Below, one piece after another: positions 52,638-60,592 of a stretch of DNA of 64,000 bases (the stretch's first letter is position 1; the number at the start of each line of letters is the position of its first letter). The stretch is taken from positions 496,001 to 560,000 of the forward strand of contig LR632930.1 of assembly GCA_902167325.1 (NCBI GenBank), given 5' to 3'. This DNA comes from Chitinophaga pinensis. Its GTDB lineage: Bacteria > Bacteroidota > Bacteroidia > Chitinophagales > Chitinophagaceae. The notes under the pieces were generated by a model that searched no databases, was not told the origin of the DNA, and saw only the letters and a program-made list of their open reading frames with translations. The position numbers were made by a program, and so were the translations under genes.

Positions 52638-53516
52638 TTAATTCAGCCGGCCCATTTTGCCGTTATTGTAATCGTCTATTGCCTGTATGATTTCTTCTTT
52701 GGTATTCATCACAAACGGACCGTAAGCGAAGATGGATTCCTGTATCGGTTCACCGTTGAGCACCAGTAAAGTTGCATCAGTAGTGGCTTTCACCGTGATC
52801 ACATCTCCTTTTTGTTCGAATACCGCGATCTCTACCCCTTTTGCATGGTGCGTGCCGTTGATGGATATTTCTCCTTTCAGCACTACGATGCCGGTATTAT
52901 AACCATCAGGCAGATGCAGGGCGGTTTCTGTTCCGGCAGTGAGCCTTATATCGAACAAGTTGACGGGCGTAAAGGTTTTTGCCGCGCCTTTTTGTCCGTT
53001 GAAGTCACCGGCTATGATACGGGCATAGCTGCCATTGCCAAGGTCGATTACCGGTATGTTCTCATGGAGGATTTCCTGGTAACGGGGTGCATCCATCTTA
53101 TGCGCTTTGGGCAGGTTAACCCATAGCTGGGCCATTTCTAATGTACCTCCGTTAAGTGTGAAATCGTGTGCATGCTTCTCCTCATGAACCAGGCCTGATC
53201 CGGCGGTCATCCATTGTACATCACCAGGGCCGATCTTACCACTGTTACCGCCGGAATCCCGGTGCTCCAGTGAACCCTGATAAGCGATCGTGACAGTTTC
53301 GAAGCCCCTGTGCGGGTGTTCTTCCACTCCGCGGGGTGTTTCCGAAGGACTGAAATAGTGAGGGGCCGCATAATCCAACAGGAAAAACGGACTCAACTGC
53401 TTACCAATCATACGGTTGCCATTGGGAAACAGGTTTTGAACCCTGAATCCGTCGCCTACCATATGAGGTTGTGCGCCTTCGTAAATGTGTGCTACTTGCT
53501 TTGTGGTTGTTGTCAT
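52638..53516 (-). CDS. Pirin family protein
   Basis: The 292-residue bicupin has the N-terminal pirin signature with metal ligands in EEHPHRGFETVTIAYQGSLE and HRDSGG, then GSGLVHEEKH. The C-terminal pirin domain includes GEPIQESIFAYGPFVMNTKE. It is about 50 residues longer than the YhhW-type copy 2 kb away and belongs to the classical pirin branch. A strong Shine-Dalgarno (AAAGGAGGC) precedes the ATG, and TAATTTTG lies just upstream on the minus strand as a -7 candidate. First gene of the pirin-YceI-nitroreductase unit. Confidence 0.92.
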   Translation of the reverse strand: MTTTTKQVAHIYEGAQPHMVGDGFRVQNLFPNGNRMIGKQLSPFFLLDYAAPHYFSPSETPRGVEEHPHRGFETVTIAYQGSLEHRDSGGNSGKIGPGDVQWMTAGSGLVHEEKHAHDFTLNGGTLEMAQLWVNLPKAHKMDAPRYQEILHENIPVIDLGNGSYARIIAGDFNGQKGAAKTFTPVNLFDIRLTAGTETALHLPDGYNTGIVVLKGEISINGTHHAKGVEIAVFEQKGDVITVKATTDATLLVLNGEPIQESIFAYGPFVMNTKEEIIQAIDDYNNGKMGRLN

Positions 53517-53591
53517 ATTTGCCTCCTTTTAAAGACAACACAAAATTAAGCGTTGCAACATCTATATAGAATGGATAGAATGATGTAATCG

Positions 53592-53607
53592 GTGTACTTT
53601 TTTACAC
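53592..53607. promoter_or_regulatory. Inverted repeat GTGTA-N6-TACAC upstream of the pirin gene
   Basis: A 5-bp inverted repeat with a 6-bp spacer lies about 75 bp before the pirin start codon, upstream of its TAATTTTG -7 candidate. In the same 135-bp gap ATTCTAT occurs twice, 9 bp apart. Either could be bound by the AraC-type regulator encoded next door. Confidence 0.3.
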
Positions 53608-53651
53608 TGGCAAAGTATCTGTCTGATTATCAGCTAATCAATTCAGGATAA

Positions 53652-54554
53652 CTATGCTTTTGCAAGTTCCTTGAATTCTGACGGAGTTTGGTTGGTGTAT
53701 TTCTTGAAAAAGCGGGAGAAATAGTGGGGATCTTCGAAACCCAGCTTATAAGCGATCTCTTTTGCAGAGAGGTCGGTATTGAAAAGGTAGCGTTGTGCTT
53801 CCAGGATCACGCGGTTACGGATATGTTCCCCGGCAGTGATGCCCGACAGTTGTTTGCTGATTTCGTTCAGCAGTACGGGCTTAATATGAAGCTGAGCAGC
53901 ATAATCACTGACATTCTTCAGTTCCATATACCGCTGCTCGATAAGGCCTTTAAAGGTCATGAATAAGGCACTGTTATGCTTCGACTGGTATTCCGGTGTA
54001 AGGGAAACAGGCCTGGGCGCATGACGGCTGGCAATGATAAGGAAATACTGAAGCAGGTTACGAAATGCGGAAGCGTAGTTAGGGCGTTGGGCGTTTACTT
54101 CTTCCATCATCCTGTTCACCATCCAATCTATTTCCTTTTCCACTTCGGTATCTGAAATGGGGATAACGGAGCTGAATGCATCGTTAACGAAAAGGCCATT
54201 TTTGATCGGGTCCATGTCAGACGAGCCGGCGGGGCACATCATGCAATTATGGAACGCGATCATATATCCGTCTATTTTCTCTGAAGATTTGAGCTGGTGC
54301 ACCTGGCCGGGTGCCAGAAAGAACAGGGTGTTCTTTTTCACCACATGGGTTACGGTATCAATGGTATGGGTAAGTTCCCCTTTCTTGATCCAGTATATGG
54401 TATAGAAATCATGACGGTGGGGGGCTTCCTGATGTTCGAAAAACACGGGACCCAAACTGCATAGTGTGGATACGCTGAATTCATTGGCATCATCCGCCAC
54501 ATGCGAGTAATCTGCCAGCGGCACTACTTCGATATGTTCTTTCTTACTTGCCAT
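53652..54554 (-). CDS. AraC family transcriptional regulator
   Basis: The 300-residue protein has an N-terminal cupin sensor (APHRHDFYTIYWIKKGELTH, FLAPGQVHQLKS) and a C-terminal AraC DNA-binding domain (VSDYAAQLHIKPVLLNEISK, then AKEIAYKLGFEDPHYFSRFF and TPSEFKEL). A Cys-x-x-Cys-like MMCPAG stretch in the sensor is worth noting next to redox genes. I start at ATG 54554, 5 bp after the scpA stop; a GTG two codons earlier is the alternative. It precedes the pirin-YceI-nitroreductase unit and probably controls it. Confidence 0.88.
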   Translation of the reverse strand: MASKKEHIEVVPLADYSHVADDANEFSVSTLCSLGPVFFEHQEAPHRHDFYTIYWIKKGELTHTIDTVTHVVKKNTLFFLAPGQVHQLKSSEKIDGYMIAFHNCMMCPAGSSDMDPIKNGLFVNDAFSSVIPISDTEVEKEIDWMVNRMMEEVNAQRPNYASAFRNLLQYFLIIASRHAPRPVSLTPEYQSKHNSALFMTFKGLIEQRYMELKNVSDYAAQLHIKPVLLNEISKQLSGITAGEHIRNRVILEAQRYLFNTDLSAKEIAYKLGFEDPHYFSRFFKKYTNQTPSEFKELAKA

Positions 54555-54559
54555 AATCA

Positions 54560-55348
54560 CTAGTCTTCAAAAACCACCGTTGTTTCTTCCGGCCTGTCGG
54601 CAGGGTCCACAAAGTCAATGATAAAATTATTCCGTCCTTCACCTACCATAATACTGAGATACTTGGCCTGTACGAGTTCCAGCATACCAAGAAACAGGAA
54701 AATGGCGTGAACACGGTCTTTACAATGGTCGAATATCTTTTCGAATGCGATTGTTTTTTCAGCACGGGCAAGGTCCAGCATATATTCGCGGCTGCCCTCC
54801 ATTGTGTAATCATATTTATAAACAACGTGCTGCGGCTTATTGGAACGTTCTTTTACGCGCTGCATTACCTTCTCAAAGGTTTTAGTCAGCTTGAAGAGCG
54901 TGAGTGTTTGTACTTCAGAACCTTCACTTGTCAGCTCCCCGATCTCAGCCAGCTCTTTCTGGATGTTGCCACGCTTCATGGCCAGCATCCTGTCAGCTTC
55001 CATTTCGGCCATCTCTATGGCGGCTATTTTGTAGCGCTTGTATTCCAGAATTTTATCTACCAGCTCCTGACGGGGATCGATCTCGTTACCAGCCTCATCC
55101 AGCTCCTTACGCGGTATAAGCATTTTAGCCTTGATGCGCATCAGCGTGGAAATGAAAAGTATAAACTCACTGGCCAGTTCGATGTTGAGATGCTCCATCT
55201 GGTGGATGTAATGGAGAAAATCATTCGTCAGCGTAGTGATCGGGATATTATAGATATCCAGCTCGTCGCGCTCGATAAAGAACAGCAAGAGATCGAATGG
55301 GCCTTCGAATTGCGGGAGACTGATTTTGTAAATGTCCTGGTCACTCAT
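54560..55348 (-). CDS. scpA: Segregation and condensation protein A
   Basis: The 262-residue kleisin bridges SMC heads in the bacterial condensin that organises and segregates chromosomes. The family N-terminus is clear (LPQFEGPFDLLLFFIERDEL, then TNDFLHYIHQMEHLNIELA), and the C-terminal winged helix includes FLGMLELVQAKYLSIM. The start is the ATG at 55348. scpB is not adjacent. The AraC-type gene begins 5 bp after its stop, so the two may be on one transcript. Confidence 0.94.
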   Translation of the reverse strand: MSDQDIYKISLPQFEGPFDLLLFFIERDELDIYNIPITTLTNDFLHYIHQMEHLNIELASEFILFISTLMRIKAKMLIPRKELDEAGNEIDPRQELVDKILEYKRYKIAAIEMAEMEADRMLAMKRGNIQKELAEIGELTSEGSEVQTLTLFKLTKTFEKVMQRVKERSNKPQHVVYKYDYTMEGSREYMLDLARAEKTIAFEKIFDHCKDRVHAIFLFLGMLELVQAKYLSIMVGEGRNNFIIDFVDPADRPEETTVVFED

Positions 55349-55356
55349 AATTAAAC

Positions 55357-55388
55357 AATAAAACCTGCCGGCAGGGGCCGACAGGTTT
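55357..55388 (-). terminator. Terminator of the DUF3078 gene
   Basis: AAACCTG (55361-55367) pairs with CAGGTTT (55382-55388), with an inner CCGGC/GCCG arm. On the minus strand TTATTGTTTAAT follows. It separates the DUF3078 gene from scpA. Confidence 0.6.
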
Positions 55389-55414
55389 ATCAAAAATAAC
55401 AAAATTCCGGGAGA

Positions 55415-56362
55415 TCAGAACTTGGCGGTGATACCAACGCCCAATACCTGCTTGATCTGCAACCGAGGTCCCATAATGCCTGTTTCCTTGTTTTCGAATA
55501 CGCGCACATCGTCGTCGTAAATCATGTCCCAGGAAACATTTGCATTAATGAACTTATTGACTTTCAATGAGATAACATTTGTCCAGAACATGTCAATGTT
55601 CTGTGGCCGCTCCTTGTAGTTGGAAAACAGCTCCAGTTTGGTCTTATAAGTGATGTTTTTGGCAATTTCCTTGTTCCAGTTAACGGTTACATAGGCGCCG
55701 AACTCACTTTTTACGTGTTTACCGGTATCTACACCATATGCCCCTTTATTGGAGAGGAATTCGTCCCGTATTACCACCCATCTGCCGGTGAATGGAGACA
55801 TAAAGAGGGAAAATTCCTTATTGGGCATCCAGTCCAGACCGGGAGAGAGTACAATATATGCCGGTGCGAAGAAGGTAGAGGTGAATTCGCGGGTAGAATC
55901 GGTAGGATAAATATAACCGTCGGCAAACTGGGTTCGGAGGTTAAATAAACCGCTCAGGTACCAGTTCCGGCCAATATCATACCCATATTTAGAAGTAAGA
56001 TCGATACGGTCGTCACTTTTACGGGTACCGAGGCTGGTAGTGTTTACATAACCATACGCCAGGTCCAGATTATTATCCCAGGAATGACGGCCTTTTTTAT
56101 AGTTGGCGAATACGTTCAATGTGCCAAGGAGTGAAAGTGAAAGTTTATCGCCCCCTGCAGCCCAGTTAGAGAGCGATCCCTGATTGAAATTCAGACCGAA
56201 AGAGCCACCCTTGCGCCAGAGCCGGCCTGTCGTGTCTTTTTCAGTGTTCTTGATCCCTTTAGCGGATTCTTCACGTAATTTTTTGAAAGTTTGGTCCTGC
56301 GCCCTGGCGGTGCCAGCGAAAGCGAAAAGCGCCAGGAGGAGGATACAGGAAAAATGCTTCAT
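55415..56362 (-). CDS. DUF3078 outer-membrane barrel protein
   Basis: The 315-residue protein starts at the ATG at 56362 with a signal peptide (MKHFSCILLLALFAFAGTAR, cleaved near ARAQ). It carries the DUF3078 signature (GGSFGLNFNQGSLSNWAAGG, then NNLDLAYGYVNT). The rest alternates aromatic beta strands that end in Phe (LGVGITAKF), as in small outer-membrane beta-barrels. DUF3078 proteins are common in Bacteroidota and have no established function. Confidence 0.88.
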   Translation of the reverse strand: MKHFSCILLLALFAFAGTARAQDQTFKKLREESAKGIKNTEKDTTGRLWRKGGSFGLNFNQGSLSNWAAGGDKLSLSLLGTLNVFANYKKGRHSWDNNLDLAYGYVNTTSLGTRKSDDRIDLTSKYGYDIGRNWYLSGLFNLRTQFADGYIYPTDSTREFTSTFFAPAYIVLSPGLDWMPNKEFSLFMSPFTGRWVVIRDEFLSNKGAYGVDTGKHVKSEFGAYVTVNWNKEIAKNITYKTKLELFSNYKERPQNIDMFWTNVISLKVNKFINANVSWDMIYDDDVRVFENKETGIMGPRLQIKQVLGVGITAKF

Positions 56363-56441
56363 ATTACAGTCGGTTGAATACAATTATAGAGAACGGTTGA
56401 CCAGAAGTGATCCGGCCAACCGTTCATATTACATCGTTAGA

Positions 56442-56816
56442 TTATTGTTTTTTGAGTTCGTCGCGGATCTCCACAAGGAGTTGCTCAGAAGTAGTAAGTG
56501 CAGGTGCAGCAGGGGCGGGTTCCTCTTTCTTGAATCGGTTGATCGTACGAACCACCAGGAAAATAGCAAATGCGACTATGATAAATTCAACAGTAGCCTG
56601 GATGAACAGCCCATACTTTATTTCCGCCTCACCCACTTTAACCATGAGGTTTTTGAAATCTACTTTGCCAATAAGAATACCAACAACCGGCATAATGATC
56701 GATTCCACGAGGGCATTCACGATCTTGCCGAAAGCAGCGCCGATAACAACACCGACAGCCAGATCGATCACATTCCCCTTCATGGCAAAGGCTTTGAACT
56801 CACCGAAAAAAGACAT
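56442..56816 (-). CDS. mscL: Large-conductance mechanosensitive channel
   Basis: The 124-residue protein forms the pentameric MscL emergency valve. It has an amphipathic N-terminal helix ([20 protein letters not shown]) and TM1 with the glycine-rich pore face ([20 protein letters not shown]). A short periplasmic loop precedes TM2 ([16 protein letters not shown]), and an acidic and Ala/Pro-rich cytoplasmic bundle ends it. The start is the ATG at 56816; a TTG two codons upstream is not needed. Confidence 0.95.
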   Translation of the reverse strand: MSFFGEFKAFAMKGNVIDLAVGVVIGAAFGKIVNALVESIIMPVVGILIGKVDFKNLMVKVGEAEIKYGLFIQATVEFIIVAFAIFLVVRTINRFKKEEPAPAAPALTTSEQLLVEIRDELKKQ

Positions 56817-56871
56817 ACGCAAAGGTTTTGAAGGTTAAAAAAGGATTGAAATACACTGCAATTTTACAGAA

Positions 56872-57645
56872 TTATGGTTTGACATCCTGATTATTTTTGT
56901 TTTTCGGCAAACGGGGGAACTTCATTTTCAGCGATTTCAGTGTATCCCTCACCGTTTTCGCAATCAGGTACTCTTTGTACCAGTTATGATCAGCGGGCAC
57001 AATAATCCATGGAATCTTGTTGCAATGTTTGAATACATCATCATATGCCTTCTGATATTTTTTGTGAAGTTTTGCTTCGGAAAAATCCTTCTCATTATAC
57101 TTCCACATTTTACGCGGGTCCTGTGTTCGTTCCTCCAGCCGGCCCCATTGCGCTTCGGGCGATACATGGAGGTAGAATTTAAGAATATGGGTGTTGTTAT
57201 GATCGCGCAACAGTTTTTCGAAATCGTTAATGGCAGAAAAGCGCTTTGCAATAACATCTTCATCCACCCATTTATGCACCCGTTGTACAAGCACATCTTC
57301 ATAATGCGACCGGTTAAACACCTGGATCATTCCTTTGGCAGGTGCGTGCCGGTGGATGCGCCATAGGAAATCATGATCTGCCTCCTGTGGTGTGGGGGCT
57401 TTGAATGGCTGTACAAGTACACCCATAGGGTTCATAGTGCCGAATACATCACGGATAACACCGTCTTTCCCGCTGGCATCCATTCCCTGCAGTACAACGA
57501 GCAAACTATGCTTGTGCTCGGCATACAGCAGGTTCTGTAATTCGTCGAGTTCCTTGAGGATGCGTTGCATCTCCTCATTAAGTTGCTCCTTGTCAGCTTT
57601 CTTCGGAGCGGTAGTCGGGATGTCGGCAAGACGGATCGATGGCAT
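56872..57645 (-). CDS. Polyphosphate kinase 2 family protein (PPK2)
   Basis: The 257-residue protein has a P-loop kinase fold with Walker A GMDASGKDGVIR near residue 54 and a lid and second acidic motif in VFNRSHYEDVLVQRVHKWV. WKYNEKDFSEAKLHKKYQKA and the PWIIVPADHNWYKEYL segment are also typical of PPK2. The family phosphorylates nucleoside mono- or diphosphates with polyphosphate as donor. Length and single domain place it with class I or III enzymes; substrate preference cannot be read reliably. It is divergent from the EamA gene 65 bp away. Confidence 0.92.
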   Translation of the reverse strand: MPSIRLADIPTTAPKKADKEQLNEEMQRILKELDELQNLLYAEHKHSLLVVLQGMDASGKDGVIRDVFGTMNPMGVLVQPFKAPTPQEADHDFLWRIHRHAPAKGMIQVFNRSHYEDVLVQRVHKWVDEDVIAKRFSAINDFEKLLRDHNNTHILKFYLHVSPEAQWGRLEERTQDPRKMWKYNEKDFSEAKLHKKYQKAYDDVFKHCNKIPWIIVPADHNWYKEYLIAKTVRDTLKSLKMKFPRLPKNKNNQDVKP

Positions 57646-57675
57646 ATGTTGAATTTTTCTTAATATACTTTAACA

Positions 57676-57703
57676 TTGGCAAAAATCGGAATCGGTACCT
57701 TTG
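57676..57703 (+). promoter_or_regulatory. Complete Bacteroidota promoter of the EamA gene
   Basis: A -33 TTG (57676-57678), a 17-bp spacer and an exact -7 TACCTTTG (57696-57703) form the best promoter match in the window. The -7 element ends 7 bp before the ATG at 57711, so the mRNA would start within a base or two of the start codon. Confidence 0.7.
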
Positions 57704-57710
57704 CTCCACT

Positions 57711-58577
57711 ATGAACCAACGTCTAATGAACTGGGGGATCTTCCTGCTCCTGTCACTCACATGGGGCAGCTCGTTTATCCTCATGAAACTGGGACTCACT
57801 TCTTTTTCCCCCTATCAGGTGGCGAGCATCCGGCTAATCTCCGCCGGACTGGCGCTGCTGCCCTTCTTTTTCAAATTTATCCGGCAAACACCCACTGCCA
57901 AGATACCTGTGATAATACTGTCCGGTTTATTAGGTAACGGAATTCCGGCCTATTTGTTCTGTATTGCCGAAACCCGGATAGACAGTTCGCTGGCAGGCAT
58001 GCTCAATTCCTTTACTCCGGTATTCGCCCTCATTTTCAGCCTTGCGCTATTTAGTGCTCCCGTCCTGAAGCGGCAGGTAATGGGCCTCATGATCGGTTTT
58101 GCCGGGGTGATTTTATTGTTCCTTGTTAAAGGGGTAGGTGCAAACGCTTACTGGTATTATGGCTTCCTCGTGATATTGGCCACCGCCTGTTACGGACTTA
58201 ATATTGCACTGGTGCATCATTACCTGAAAGAGTTCCAGAGCCTTCAGCTGGTATCGATCTCCCTGTTCTTTATGGGGCTATTTGCCCTGCCGATACTTCT
58301 GCTGAGCGATTTTGGCACTACATTTCAGGCGGCTGGGCAACCCTGGATGAGCCTTGCAGCCAGCTGTACCCTGGGCCTCATTGGAACAGGCATCGCTTCT
58401 CTCCTTTTCTATCAGCTGATCCGGTCTGCCGGGGCTATTTTCGCCAGCATGGTTACCTATGGCTTGCCGGTAGTTGCCATTGGCTGGGGACTATTGGCGG
58501 GAGAATCTGTTAATATATGGCAGGTAGTATGCCTTGGTGTAATTATGAGCGGGGTATATCTCGTTAACCGGAAATAA
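57711..58577 (+). CDS. EamA/DMT family transporter
   Basis: The 288-residue membrane protein has ten predicted helices in two EamA repeats (first ending near residue 140). Signature stretches are LLLSLTWGSSFILMKLGL at the N-terminus and GLIGTGIASLLFYQLIRSAG in the second repeat. Members export amino acids, nucleosides or drugs; the substrate is unknown. I use the ATG at 57711, because longer in-frame starts lie upstream of an excellent promoter. It is followed by a strong terminator. Confidence 0.9.
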   Translation: MNQRLMNWGIFLLLSLTWGSSFILMKLGLTSFSPYQVASIRLISAGLALLPFFFKFIRQTPTAKIPVIILSGLLGNGIPAYLFCIAETRIDSSLAGMLNSFTPVFALIFSLALFSAPVLKRQVMGLMIGFAGVILLFLVKGVGANAYWYYGFLVILATACYGLNIALVHHYLKEFQSLQLVSISLFFMGLFALPILLLSDFGTTFQAAGQPWMSLAASCTLGLIGTGIASLLFYQLIRSAGAIFASMVTYGLPVVAIGWGLLAGESVNIWQVVCLGVIMSGVYLVNRK

Positions 58578-58610
58578 AAAAGAGACAGGCAATTACCTGT
58601 CTCTTTTCAA
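58576..58610. terminator. Bidirectional terminator between the EamA gene and frr
   Basis: A 12-bp perfect stem (AAAAGAGACAGG at 58578-58589 with its complement at 58596-58607) has a 6-nt loop. A and T tracts on both sides suit termination of both convergent genes. Confidence 0.85.
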
Positions 58611-58626
58611 TATGATACACATGGCA

Positions 58627-59190
58627 TCAGATAGCCATGATCTCTTTGTCTTTCTGTGCACAATGTTTGTCTACCAGCACAATATGCTTGTCTGTCAACT
58701 CCTGAACACCAGCTTCTGCATCTTTAGCAGTGTCTTCACTCAGCCCGTCTTTCTGTAATTTTTTAATTGCCTCAATGGCATCGCGGCGAATATTGCGGAT
58801 AGCTACTTTAGCGTGTTCACCTTCACCATTTACTTTTTTCACGAGTTCTTTACGGCGTTCTTCGGTAAGCGGGGGAAGGAAGAGGCGGATGATCAGGCCG
58901 TCGTTCTGCGGATTGAGGCCGATATTGGCGGCGATGATCGCTCTTTCAATGGCCTGAAGCATATTCTTTTCCCAAGGCTGGATGGTAAGGGTACGAGCGT
59001 CCGCAACGGCTACGTTGGCAACCTGGTTGAGGGCGGTGGGTGCGCCGTAATAGTCTACAGTGATGCCATCAAGGATCACAGGATTGGCTTTACCGGCGCG
59101 TATTTTGGACAGCTCTGCTTCCAGGTGGGAAATTGCTTTCTGCATGGAATCTTTCGCGTCGTCCAGAATTAAATTAAGTTCGTCTTGCAT
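58627..59190 (-). CDS. frr: Ribosome recycling factor
   Basis: The 187-residue protein matches RRF in length and layout. AISHLEAELSKIRAGKANPVI starts the three-helix bundle and ILDGITVDYYGAPTALNQVA the hinge and domain II. IRLFLPPLTEERRKELVKKV then returns to the bundle. RRF splits post-termination ribosomes with EF-G. The usual neighbour pyrH is absent from this window. Confidence 0.96.
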   Translation of the reverse strand: MQDELNLILDDAKDSMQKAISHLEAELSKIRAGKANPVILDGITVDYYGAPTALNQVANVAVADARTLTIQPWEKNMLQAIERAIIAANIGLNPQNDGLIIRLFLPPLTEERRKELVKKVNGEGEHAKVAIRNIRRDAIEAIKKLQKDGLSEDTAKDAEAGVQELTDKHIVLVDKHCAQKDKEIMAI

Positions 59191-59286
59191 AAGAATATTT
59201 ACTTAAAGTGCTTGCAAACCTACATGAAATCTTTTAATCGTCAAAGGACCGACGATCGTAAGCATGGAGCCTAAGCAAAAACAGAA

Positions 59287-60450
59287 CTATTTGTCCTGCA
59301 TGATAGTTTCGGTATTGACGCGAAGGATTTTGGGCTTGGAGATAGCCGCCTGAACTTCAGAAGCAGCCTGTTCTGCTGCAAAGGCAAGCGCTGCGGCGGC
59401 TTGTTCTGCGGCGATTTCCTTACGGCGCTTAAGAACGAAGAGCACGGTTGTGCCCCCCAGTGCCAGGCCTCCTACCAGGAAAAGCAGCGCAGTTGTGCCG
59501 ATGACCTGGAGGTTATATGCGAGTAGAATAAAGGCAATGTTGGATACCACCGCCACACCGGTTGCCTGCCGGTGGCTCAGCCCCAGTGCAAGCATGTAAT
59601 GGTGGATGTGATGGCGGTCGGCCGTAAAAGGACTCCGCCCACGGGCCATACGGATGGTGAATACACGAAGTGTATCGAACAGGGGGATAATCAGCACGGC
59701 GAATGCGATGGCAGGAACAGCCTGTAAAGGCATGGCACCGGCAGGATTACCAGCCACATCGATAAATTTAACTATCAGTGTAGCATTCACAAGGCCAACC
59801 AGCAGTGAGCCGGTATCACCCATGAATATGCGTGCGGGAGTAATATTATAGATGAGGAAGCCTGCAAGACCAGCCGCGAGAGAAAAGCCCATAACGGCAT
59901 ACAGCAGCTCGTTGGCAAACAGGAAATAAGCGCCCAGAACAGCAGCTACTACCAGCCCGATGCTACCAGCCAGCCCGTCTATACCATCAATGAGGTTAAA
60001 GGCGTTGATAACAACGATAAAGGTGAAGTAAGTGAGGAGCAGGCTGAAATGATAAGGGAGTTCTTCGATTCCAAGGAATCCGTACATGTTGGAAATCTGG
60101 AGATTACCAAGGTAAATGATAGCAAATGCGGCTACCAGCTGTCCCACCAGTTTCTTGACAGGAGACAGCCCAACAAGGTCGTCCTTCATTCCCACAAAAA
60201 AGATCACGAAAAAGGAAGCCAGCAGATACTGCAGGGGAAAACTGTCTTTGGAAGGTACACATACGGCAGAAGCCAATATGAAACCTGCAAAGAAGCCCAG
60301 GCCACCTAGCGTGGGAATTCGTACTTTATGCGATTTGCGCTCGTCCGGTTCGTCATAAAGATGCTTCAGTTCAGCTACCCGGATCAACACCGGGATAGCA
60401 AAGTAGGTTATAACGAAACTCAGGATAGTTGCGATAATTACATTCTCCAT
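59287..60450 (-). CDS. Undecaprenyl-phosphate GlcNAc-1-phosphate transferase-like protein (WecA/TagO family)
   Basis: The 387-residue membrane protein has ten or eleven helices. It has the catalytic motifs of polyprenyl-phosphate HexNAc-1-phosphate transferases: KDDLVGLSPVKKLVGQL (Asp-Asp), NLIDGIDGLAGS, RIFMGDTGSLLVG, and the nucleotide-binding HHIHHYMLALGLSHRQAT. It starts lipid-linked glycan synthesis (O-antigen, capsule or related) by transferring a sugar-1-phosphate to undecaprenyl phosphate. The C-terminal Ala/Glu-rich tail is a low-complexity extension. It is isolated from other glycan genes here. Confidence 0.9.
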   Translation of the reverse strand: MENVIIATILSFVITYFAIPVLIRVAELKHLYDEPDERKSHKVRIPTLGGLGFFAGFILASAVCVPSKDSFPLQYLLASFFVIFFVGMKDDLVGLSPVKKLVGQLVAAFAIIYLGNLQISNMYGFLGIEELPYHFSLLLTYFTFIVVINAFNLIDGIDGLAGSIGLVVAAVLGAYFLFANELLYAVMGFSLAAGLAGFLIYNITPARIFMGDTGSLLVGLVNATLIVKFIDVAGNPAGAMPLQAVPAIAFAVLIIPLFDTLRVFTIRMARGRSPFTADRHHIHHYMLALGLSHRQATGVAVVSNIAFILLAYNLQVIGTTALLFLVGGLALGGTTVLFVLKRRKEIAAEQAAAALAFAAEQAASEVQAAISKPKILRVNTETIMQDK

Positions 60451-60572
60451 ACGGGGGGTTGTCGTGCAAAGATATTGAATTCAGCGATATGTGTATCAAG
60501 AAATTTCACGGCCCGACTTTCGTCCAATTTTAAAAAATCGTATAATCACTGAAAAAGCGGGGAATTTCTTAT

Positions 60573-60580
60573 TACTTTTG
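60573..60580 (+). promoter_or_regulatory. Bacteroidota -7 element before the transketolase subunit
   Basis: TACTTTTG matches the consensus exactly and ends 12 bp before the first candidate ATG (60593). A second in-frame ATG at 60605 would give a 24-nt leader. Confidence 0.45.
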
Positions 60581-60592
60581 CGGAGTTAAAAA

